Positions 7,495 to 13,740 of a stretch of DNA of 64,000 bases are shown one piece after another. The first letter of the stretch is position 1; every line of letters starts with the position of its first letter. A program made the translations under genes and the position numbers. Source of the DNA: Unio delphinus (taxonomy: Eukaryota > Mollusca > Bivalvia > Unionida > Unionidae); NCBI GenBank assembly GCA_029339505.1, contig JAQISU010000081.1, forward strand, positions 15,909,001 to 15,973,000, read 5' to 3'. The notes under the pieces are model-generated. The model was given only the letters and a program-made list of their open reading frames with translations, ran no database searches and was not told where the DNA came from.

Positions 7495-8922
7495 ATGTTT
7501 AAACGAACAGCTGATCCCGCGTTAGATATGGAAGCCCCAATGCGCAAGGATGATTCCGTCCGCGATTATCAATACTATTCCTATCATGCAATACAACCCG
7601 ACCTACGATCGCGAATTGAACTTCAAGTTCAAGATACCAGTAAATACTTTTTACCATGTGAAGCATTTATTGAAGTAGAAGGAAAACTTGTAACAAATGA
7701 TGCAGCTGATACCCCATATGCAAATGATTCAAATATCCGAGTTGGTTTCGTCAACAACGGTATAATGGCGTTATTTGAAAGTGCAAGATATCTCATTGAT
7801 GGAAAAGAAATTGAATCAATAGACCGCGAGGTTGATGTTGCAACAACAATAATCGGATTATCAAGATACTCCGATGATTATACAAGATCGGCTGGTCCGT
7901 CTATGATGTTTGCAAAGGATACCTCTGATAACGCTGACCACCTTCAATACATTAAAGTGTTAACAGCACAAGATACTGCAGTTGATAATCAACGAGAAGC
8001 AATTAATCCAGAACGTCGAGCTAGACCCGGAGCTGCGTTTGATATTCTCGGAGGCGTTAATGGTAATTTCAATTTAGGATTTGCAACACGAAAATTAGCA
8101 TTGGAAGGACAAGATAAAAAGTTTTCATGTGCGATTCCACTCCATCACATATTTGGATTCTGCAGAAATGTAAGAAAAGTCATCTATGGAGCCAAACACA
8201 CAATCGCGTTAGTGCGAAAAGGGAATGACAACGATGCAATTTGGCGTACTGGTGCTGCTGATGGTAAAGTTGTTTTGAGTAAAATAGTATTATGGATGCC
8301 AGTAATGACCCCATCAATTACCACGGAAGAGCGGCTACTTTCGTTTATGGAAACCGGTGGTAAATCATTGCTAAGTTGGCTAACAACAACGACTGATGCT
8401 AAAGAGGATAATGTCGCTGGTACATTAACATGGCACCTGGCATCAAAACAAGGCGTTTCAGCTCCACGTCATATATTTATAGCGCTGCAGAATCGGAATC
8501 GATTAGGTTCCCAAGAACGCAGTCATATGATATTTGATCGGTTAGGGGTAAGTGAGGTTTCACTGAGAATAAACGGACAACAAGAACCATCTGAGGATAT
8601 ACAGCTTAATTACGGAAACAACCAAATAGCACGTGTGTATCATCGGATGCTGTCATATATGGGTCGTGATCAAAATGTTGATACTGGTTTGCAAATATCT
8701 CAGCTCGATTTTAAGAACTTGTATCCAATTTATTACTTTTCACTGGAACATCTTGATTTAACAAGGCAATCCGTTGTTGATATACATTTTAGGGCTCGTA
8801 TAGATCCTGGTGATGGTGTTAATTATAGAGCGGTTGCTGTCATTCTCAGCGACAAATCAATGTTGTTAGAAGGGGTTGGCGGACGAATGAGACTTGTTGA
8901 TGCACCAGTGGAAAATCTGTAA
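7495..8922 (+). CDS. Major capsid protein (double jelly-roll type, inferred)
   Basis: A 475-residue protein, of the right size for major capsid proteins of Polinton-like viruses. It starts with a short charged region, then a conserved-looking stretch (KDDSVRDYQYYSY) and many beta-strand-like segments with no membrane helix or coiled coil. Internal phrases such as IPLHHIFGFCRNV and KVVLSKIVLWMP have the character of capsid proteins I associate with this element group. Neighbours on both sides are minor virion proteins and the protease follows two genes later, the usual capsid context. Two jelly rolls cannot be shown without a structure prediction. A chance ILGG|V site is at 184-188. Confidence 0.8.
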   Translation: MFKRTADPALDMEAPMRKDDSVRDYQYYSYHAIQPDLRSRIELQVQDTSKYFLPCEAFIEVEGKLVTNDAADTPYANDSNIRVGFVNNGIMALFESARYLIDGKEIESIDREVDVATTIIGLSRYSDDYTRSAGPSMMFAKDTSDNADHLQYIKVLTAQDTAVDNQREAINPERRARPGAAFDILGGVNGNFNLGFATRKLALEGQDKKFSCAIPLHHIFGFCRNVRKVIYGAKHTIALVRKGNDNDAIWRTGAADGKVVLSKIVLWMPVMTPSITTEERLLSFMETGGKSLLSWLTTTTDAKEDNVAGTLTWHLASKQGVSAPRHIFIALQNRNRLGSQERSHMIFDRLGVSEVSLRINGQQEPSEDIQLNYGNNQIARVYHRMLSYMGRDQNVDTGLQISQLDFKNLYPIYYFSLEHLDLTRQSVVDIHFRARIDPGDGVNYRAVAVILSDKSMLLEGVGGRMRLVDAPVENL

Positions 8923-8964
8923 ATGAAACTTGAAAAGTTTCCATAGGATTCCCCCAATTAGATC

Positions 8965-8976
8965 AATTGAAAGAAT
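8965..8976 (+). promoter_or_regulatory. Partial late box before the second pX-like gene
   Basis: The sequence caattgaaagaa lies just before the ATG at 8,981, and acttgaaaagttt sits at about 8,928. Both are looser versions of the late box. They support a start at the ATG at 8,981 rather than at the upstream in-frame TTG. Confidence 0.35.
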
Positions 8977-8980
8977 AAAT

Positions 8981-9478
8981 ATGTTTTACAATAAAATGCC
9001 ATATAGTGTTGTTAGTGTCAAGCTGACTGATGGTCAGGTCAAGAAATTGCGATCAAAATCCGCTAAGGAATGTGGAACAACAATAACGTTAAAACCAGCG
9101 CAGATGTCCGGAGGTACACATAAAATATCATTAACGGATCGTCAAATCAAACATTTCAATGATGCATTGAAAAATAAGCGAGGGGTTCAAATTGATTTTT
9201 CGAAAGCCGCAATCGCGAACATGATAAAATCAGGTGGTATATTTCCATTGTTAGCCGCAATACCAGCATTGATTGCAGCGGCTGCCCCAGCGGTGGCGAA
9301 GGCGGCAGCGTTGGGAGCCGTTGGGACCGCAGCAGGGATGGCGTTGAAAAAGGCAACTGGGAAAGGATATAAAAAAAAGGGAAAGGGGTTGTACCTACCA
9401 GGAACCCCGTATTCATGGTACAGCGGCAAATCCGTGAACGGATCGGGTCTAAGAAAAATACCAGGAACGGTTTATTAG
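8981..9478 (+). CDS. pX-like minor virion protein with adenain site and Ala-rich hydrophobic segment
   Basis: A 165-residue basic protein. The ATG at 8,981 is chosen; the frame extends upstream only to a TTG. Residues 42-46 read MSGG|T, an exact match to the adenovirus protease consensus (M/I/L)xGG|x. A hydrophobic Ala-rich segment follows at about 85-120 (FPLLAAIPALIAAAAPA), then a Lys/Gly-rich tail (GKGYKKKGKGLYLPG) with a second, weaker site, VNGS|G. This plan, a cleavable leader, membrane-active helix and basic DNA-binding tail, fits pVI/pX-type minor capsid proteins. It lies between the major capsid and protease genes and overlaps the longest possible protease frame. Confidence 0.7.
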   Translation: MFYNKMPYSVVSVKLTDGQVKKLRSKSAKECGTTITLKPAQMSGGTHKISLTDRQIKHFNDALKNKRGVQIDFSKAAIANMIKSGGIFPLLAAIPALIAAAAPAVAKAAALGAVGTAAGMALKKATGKGYKKKGKGLYLPGTPYSWYSGKSVNGSGLRKIPGTVY

Positions 9479-9493
9479 TTGAAAAATCTTCGA
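9477..9493 (+). promoter_or_regulatory. Proposed late box before the protease gene
   Basis: The sequence agttgaaaaatcttcga overlaps the end of the preceding gene. The first in-frame ATG after it is at 9,520, which argues against the longer protease frame starting at 9,415. Confidence 0.4.
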
Positions 9494-9519
9494 TTTCCGG
9501 CCCAATTGTTGAGGAACCT

Positions 9520-9984
9520 ATGGTTGAGGAACTTATAGTTCCCATGTCCAATTTTGATTTAATTGATGCTGCTAAAAAACTAGCGATAAAAAACTTCAGA
9601 GGGGTTTTTATGAGAGATCAATTACCGAGAAAACCAAATAACGTTGAAACCGGTATCATCAATCTTGATAACAGCAGCGGATCGGGAACTCACTGGGTTG
9701 CATACGCGATTGATCCACGTGGGATTGTCTATTTCGATTCATATGGGTTAGCTCCGCCAAGCGAGTTTATGCGGTATATAAATTCCTCGATGAAACTCAA
9801 AGGGTTTCCGATTTTTTATTCCACGCTGCCAACACAACAATTAAATGATCCACCGATATGCGGCCGTGAAGTATTAAATGTCCTCGCGGAGATTTCATTA
9901 AAATCCTTTGGATCTCCGTGGAAACCACCTCATATTATTGTAAACGAATACACGAGTGGGAAATTACAAGGATCAATAAATTGA
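9520..9984 (+). CDS. Adenain-like cysteine protease (family C5)
   Basis: 154 residues from the ATG at 9,520; starts at 9,415 (189 aa) and 9,544 are possible in the same frame. The late-type box at 9,477 favours a downstream start. Catalytic residues are visible: His58 in GSGTHWVAYA, Asp73 in YFDSYG, and Cys114 in PPICGREVLN. Gln107 lies seven residues before the Cys, the same spacing as the oxyanion Gln in adenain. The segment NFRGVFMRDQLP and the GIINLD strand before His58 are typical of Polinton/adintovirus proteases. The enzyme would mature virion proteins; matching sites are present in the 165, 162 and 350 aa proteins nearby. Its stop codon lies inside the next late box. Confidence 0.93.
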   Translation: MVEELIVPMSNFDLIDAAKKLAIKNFRGVFMRDQLPRKPNNVETGIINLDNSSGSGTHWVAYAIDPRGIVYFDSYGLAPPSEFMRYINSSMKLKGFPIFYSTLPTQQLNDPPICGREVLNVLAEISLKSFGSPWKPPHIIVNEYTSGKLQGSIN

Positions 9985-9997
9985 AAACACAAGTTAC
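9979..9997 (+). promoter_or_regulatory. Proposed late box before the fibre-like gene
   Basis: The sequence aattgaaaacacaagttac contains the TGA stop codon of the protease gene (9,982-9,984) and ends 10 bp before the ATG at 10,008. Core TTGAAAAC is kept; the CTAG part is not. Confidence 0.5.
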
Positions 9998-10007
9998 GCT
10001 AACAATA

Positions 10008-11435
10008 ATGATCGATATTTGGGGACAACCTCTGTCAATGTTGGAACCCACCGAGGAAACATCTGCGGGTTCTATCGAGGATGTAAAAAAAATAATAGAA
10101 GATGAAATCGCTGAGACGTTAAATTTAACAAGTGTTGACCCGAACGAAATAGTTGTATTTCAAGATCGCCAGGGTAAATTGAAAAGCAGTAATATATCCG
10201 TGAATGACATTTTGATACGGCATCGCGCTGCCGCTGAAAACTCTATTGCACTGTATTCCAACGATGGACAACTTAAACCAGGCGCACTTGTGTCTACGAT
10301 CACCGACGCGATTGCTACCAACGAACGTGAGCTGAATGATTTTATACGAGGTTATAATAGTTTTCGCAAAAATGTCGTACATAAATTTTTTGGAACCCCG
10401 CTTGTGGTTGGCATGACTCTCGCTGAAATTAAAGACTTGTTGAATTCATTCTTCGCTAACAAGGAAGCTGGAAGGATGATGACTGCTTCAGAAATCAAGG
10501 CAAATTATCTCGAGATTTTTAAAGTAAGCGAAGATCAAAAACTCACAAACGGCATTGTTGGTAGGTTCTTTGGAACCCCGCTTGTGGCTGGCATGACTCT
10601 CGCTGAAATCAGTGAGTTTATCGGCAAGCACACTCACAATGCCTACATCGCTAATAATTTCTTTGGTGTCCCGGCTACATCTACAATGACTCTCAAAGAT
10701 ATTAATATGTTTATGGTGAGACAAACAACACTTAATACCATCGTGGATAAATTTTTAGGGAGAACACCTGTGTCTGAAACCACATCGTTGACAGGCATGA
10801 CTCTCGCGGAAATTAAAAGCGCTATTGACAAACAAAAGCACACCAGCGATATTGTTAATAAGTTCTTTGAGGGCAGTAGCCTCCAAGATATCACGACGAA
10901 ATTTTCTAACATCGACAACCATATTAAAACCCAAGCAGAGCTTAAAGTTGAAGACCTTCTGGTTTCATTATTCTTCTCTAACAGGGAGGAGAGTAGAAAA
11001 ACAATAGATCCTACCAGAATCACGGTAAATTATCTCGATATTTTCGACGATCTTTTTAACCTGAAAAGAATATCTGAAAAGGTAAAGATTCCACATCACT
11101 ACACGGGCGTTAAAAATATCGTGTATACGGTTAATCATGGAACCATGGATTGGATAAGAGACGGTTATACTACATTATCCATCGGTATCTTGGGTCTCCC
11201 CGGCATAGTGGGCCCTGACTACAAGCCAACATGGGCCGATGGTATCTACAGGCTAACGTGGATCTCTATCGATCAATTTAATATGATCGCGGACGGTAAA
11301 ACCTACTCTGGTGGCACCGCGACGTTAATTATGGATGGTCGCAAAAAAAGCTTTAATGTCGTCGCGGTTGATAGCTCCACCATTAGATCAAAAATAGCCT
11401 GGTGTTTAGAACTCGTAGCTCATTTTTCCGACTGA
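10008..11435 (+). CDS. Repeat-containing fibre-like or attachment protein (inferred)
   Basis: 475 residues from the ATG at 10,008; an upstream in-frame ATG at 9,918 overlaps the protease and lies before the late box. The middle holds four or five degenerate repeats centred on a phrase like FFGTPLVVGMTLAEIKDLL (DNA at about 10,383, 10,563, 10,656 and 10,749), with a weaker one near 10,858. A second duplicated unit ends in NYLEIF (10,502) and NYLDIF (11,023). The C-terminal 110 residues lack repeats and look like a beta-rich globular domain. A repeat shaft followed by a C-terminal head is the plan of viral fibres, and the position after the protease fits a virion gene. No homology is recognised, so fibre is a hypothesis. 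Confidence 0.6.
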   Translation: MIDIWGQPLSMLEPTEETSAGSIEDVKKIIEDEIAETLNLTSVDPNEIVVFQDRQGKLKSSNISVNDILIRHRAAAENSIALYSNDGQLKPGALVSTITDAIATNERELNDFIRGYNSFRKNVVHKFFGTPLVVGMTLAEIKDLLNSFFANKEAGRMMTASEIKANYLEIFKVSEDQKLTNGIVGRFFGTPLVAGMTLAEISEFIGKHTHNAYIANNFFGVPATSTMTLKDINMFMVRQTTLNTIVDKFLGRTPVSETTSLTGMTLAEIKSAIDKQKHTSDIVNKFFEGSSLQDITTKFSNIDNHIKTQAELKVEDLLVSLFFSNREESRKTIDPTRITVNYLDIFDDLFNLKRISEKVKIPHHYTGVKNIVYTVNHGTMDWIRDGYTTLSIGILGLPGIVGPDYKPTWADGIYRLTWISIDQFNMIADGKTYSGGTATLIMDGRKKSFNVVAVDSSTIRSKIAWCLELVAHFSD

Positions 11436-11467
11436 AGTACTAACAATTCCCGCTAACGATGACAAAT

Positions 11468-11482
11468 AATTGAAAACACTAG
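11468..11482 (+). promoter_or_regulatory. Proposed late box before the two-helix membrane protein gene
   Basis: The sequence aattgaaaacactag lies 16 bp before the ATG at 11,499. It is the closest match to the box before the major capsid gene. Confidence 0.55.
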
Positions 11483-11498
11483 CGGGTTTAAAATAACA

Positions 11499-12050
11499 AT
11501 GACTTTGTCATCGACGCAATGTCGCTATGATCAGGTCAGAGAATTTCAGAATAGACTCAAAACCCTCACTGAGGAGTATCAAATAAAAATAAAAAAATAC
11601 CGACGAAGAATCACCGCAATTGATGTTACTATATACTCGGTGTCAAGTGTTCTCACTGGTGCCGGAATAATACTTGCATCGGTTACAATGATTGCCCCGG
11701 TCGTAGTTCCAATTTGCATTTCTGCGGTGGCTACAATCGGGGGTATATTAACCGGGATAGCAAAAAAGATATCATCATGCAGCCAGAGTAAACTGCAGAA
11801 TTACTTACTTCAATTTCATATTGCATCAACCGCATACTCGCAATTATCATTGATGATATCGTCGTCACTCGATAATACGATTATATCAGATAGTGAATTC
11901 TCAGCGATGGTCAGTATTTTTGATTCCGCGATATCGAAATTAGAGCGACAACATGAATATAATAACAATGACAACACCGATGGAATCAGAAAACACGAAC
12001 CCAAAAAAACAAAAAATGATCTCAATAATATCAACATTACCAGATTGTGA
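11499..12050 (+). CDS. Two-helix membrane protein with coiled-coil flanks
   Basis: 183 residues. A charged helical region (about 10-40, with EFQNRLKTLTEEYQIKIKKY) leads into two adjacent hydrophobic segments at about 43-62 and 65-88, separated by a Pro-containing turn (IAPVVVPIC). A basic/Ser-rich helical part and an acidic Asn/Asp-rich tail follow. Small hairpin membrane proteins of this kind recur in Polinton-like virion clusters, but I cannot name a family. The last 50 codons are duplicated downstream in another frame (12,050-12,220). A late box precedes the start. It may be a membrane component of the virion or an entry/exit protein; this is inference. Confidence 0.6.
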   Translation: MTLSSTQCRYDQVREFQNRLKTLTEEYQIKIKKYRRRITAIDVTIYSVSSVLTGAGIILASVTMIAPVVVPICISAVATIGGILTGIAKKISSCSQSKLQNYLLQFHIASTAYSQLSLMISSSLDNTIISDSEFSAMVSIFDSAISKLERQHEYNNNDNTDGIRKHEPKKTKNDLNNINITRL

Positions 12051-12215
12051 GTTCTCAGTGATGGTCAGTATTTATGATTCCTCGATACCAAAATTAGAAA
12101 TAAATCATGAGTATAGCAACGATGACGACACCGATGGAATTACTTCAACGAATAGTGGAGAACACGAACCCAGTACAAACGAGTATGATATCAATAACAT
12201 CAACGAATCCAGAAT
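11898..12215 (+). repeat. Diverged tandem duplication of a gene junction (about 150 bp)
   Basis: The segment from 11,898 to about 12,047 is repeated, with about 25 percent change, from about 12,051 to 12,215. The first copy encodes the C-terminus of the membrane protein (SEFSAMVSIFDSAISKLE). The second still spells a similar peptide (CEFSVMVSIYDSSIPKLE) in another frame. In both copies an overlapping frame begins with an MTTPME-type start, used in the second copy by the penton-like gene. The unit therefore spans an old overlap between two genes. Confidence 0.75.
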
Positions 12216-13456
12216 TCAGTGTGAATTTCCCCTCTCCGGTCCTGGTGAAGGAGATAGCGCTAGCAAAACTACGAGTGTATCACAGTTGGCCTAATATCAG
12301 ATCGGTTGCATTTAGTGGTCAGCAACCCAATAACACACTGGTGTTCTCGTATAAGAATAAACCCGATGGTACTCCAGAGTGGGAAACAGTTTCGTTACCA
12401 ACTGGGTCGTACCAAATTAAGCAAATCAATGCTGAAATTCAGCGTAGAATAAAATCAATCACTGGAAAAGAATCAAAAATAGCTATTAATGTTCATCAAC
12501 CGACACTCTCGTCGTCGATCGAAATAAGCACAGAGGGATACATTGTAGATATATATAACAGCTCGTTAAGAACAGTGTTAGGATGGCCTGAAAAACCACC
12601 GGAAAAATCCGCCACCGACTTAACCACGGACATACAATCATATCATGAAATCAATCCCAGTTATCAAGATAATTTATCTGATATAAGAAAAGGAAGAATC
12701 GCCGATAGATTTATATTTACCAACAAAGAAACATTGCAATGGGATTTTATCATTAAAAGAACAACCGACTCATCTGTTACTATTTCATTTACGCTAACTG
12801 ACGTCCGTGGTTATTTTAATGAGATTAAACAATTATATGACACACAACTAGAACAACTACGGAAAACAAAATCGCAAAAACACGTTGAAATAATAAATCA
12901 GCTTATATCGGACATGAAATATATCTATGAACTAATAATTCAAACAATAATTAATGACAACAGCGACAATAAACAACGATTCTTAACCGATTACAATATC
13001 ACAGAAGCCGATCTGCTTAATTTCAAGTTTCCCAAATACAACGCTGATGAACTAGCAAGAATTGTTAAAACCGATATCAAAGCACTACAAAAATCAGATT
13101 CAGCTGTCCTCTTCAGGTATAATAATGATCCAGATGGTGGCGGTAGGCATATTGCCCCTCATAATGTGAATATTTCAACGGTGATTGCGCTCAATTTAGT
13201 ATGTGATGCAATTGAAGGAAGCTATCAAATTAATCTAGAGCAATCAAATCAAGCTCAGCAGGGATATATTCTTTATTCGTTTGCACCAACAGCTCCTCCA
13301 GGATTCCTAATTATTGAAAACCCAATTAATCCTGTCTACATGCGATGCCATAATAATTCGTTAACGAGAATTAATTTCAAACTCACCGACCAGTCAAATA
13401 ATCTGATTGATTTACAAGAAGAGGTGTTAGCGATTAGTTTGTTTGTAAAATCCTAA
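12107..13456 (+). CDS. Penton/minor-capsid-like protein
   Basis: 449 residues from the ATG at 12,107, inside the second copy of the junction duplication; ATG 12,122 is also in frame. The N-terminal half has the pattern I associate with minor capsid (penton) proteins of animal Polinton-like elements. A strand is followed by an aromatic RVYHSWPNI phrase, a VSLPTGSYQIKQINAEIQR stretch, an I.I.V hydrophobic strand and a GY.VDI.......VLGW segment. The middle is charged and helical (about 240-300) and the last third is beta-rich again. It is the last gene before the right terminus. Assignment to the penton/minor capsid role rests on pattern memory and position. Confidence 0.65.
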   Translation: MSIATMTTPMELLQRIVENTNPVQTSMISITSTNPEFSVNFPSPVLVKEIALAKLRVYHSWPNIRSVAFSGQQPNNTLVFSYKNKPDGTPEWETVSLPTGSYQIKQINAEIQRRIKSITGKESKIAINVHQPTLSSSIEISTEGYIVDIYNSSLRTVLGWPEKPPEKSATDLTTDIQSYHEINPSYQDNLSDIRKGRIADRFIFTNKETLQWDFIIKRTTDSSVTISFTLTDVRGYFNEIKQLYDTQLEQLRKTKSQKHVEIINQLISDMKYIYELIIQTIINDNSDNKQRFLTDYNITEADLLNFKFPKYNADELARIVKTDIKALQKSDSAVLFRYNNDPDGGGRHIAPHNVNISTVIALNLVCDAIEGSYQINLEQSNQAQQGYILYSFAPTAPPGFLIIENPINPVYMRCHNNSLTRINFKLTDQSNNLIDLQEEVLAISLFVKS

Positions 13457-13740
13457 AAATCTTCGATTTTCAACAAAGGATTTTCGTCCTACGGACTCGA
13501 TCAAATATTTGGTTGAAATCATTTATTATTTTTTGTTAACCCAGAACTGAAAACTTTAGCAGCAGAGCAGGTGAATGACAACGACGTTGGCGTATATAAG
13601 GAAATCTTATTTTATCGAATAGACGCCATTTTTTTTACTATTTGGCAGAAGCCTCAGATTTCCGAATCGACGCTCGGAAAGTTGTGAGGTTCACCTGCTC
13701 TGCTGCTCTGCCCCTTATTTTTTCTTGGGATTAATACTGT
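13457..13740. other. Right-terminal non-coding region of the element
   Basis: No gene is present. Just after the last stop lies an imperfect palindrome, aaaaatcttcgattttcaac, whose outer part resembles the late box in both orientations. A ctgaaaactttag box lies at about 13,546-13,558. The inverted repeat described separately follows, then a change to host-like AT-rich DNA near 13,720. Confidence 0.6.
13558..13707. repeat. 18 bp perfect inverted repeat around a 114 bp core, likely element terminus
   Basis: The 18-mer agcagcagagcaggtgaa (13,558-13,575) returns as its exact complement at 13,690-13,707. Shorter inner pairs (ggaaatct with agatttcc; acaac with gttgt) lie in mirrored order, so a longer imperfect hairpin can form. 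It sits exactly where viral coding ends. It may be the foldback part of a terminal inverted repeat. The outer end reads ...tgctgctct, compatible with the AG...CT ends of Polintons. No target duplication can be checked without the left end. Confidence 0.7.

Larger units (their letters stand above)
1..13712. mobile_element. Endogenous Polinton-like/adintovirus-like dsDNA virus element (left end outside window)
   Basis: A block of closely packed, intronless genes that is unlike the spliced, repeat-rich DNA to its right. It encodes a family B polymerase-helicase, an HNH nuclease, an adenain-like protease, a capsid-like protein, pVI/pX-like basic proteins and a penton-like protein. This virion set is characteristic of Polinton/Maverick elements, adintoviruses and Polinton-like viruses. 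All frames I checked are open. The right limit is placed just after an inverted repeat ending near 13,707, beyond which coding stops and host-like AT-rich sequence begins. The packaging ATPase and any integrase are not in this part. Viral origin is near certain; the exact family and the exact boundary are inferred. Confidence 0.9.

Noticed and set aside
11953..12294. 113-codon frame between the membrane and penton-like genes
   Set aside because: It arises from the tandem duplication of the gene junction: a relic start from copy one reading into a relic C-terminus in copy two.
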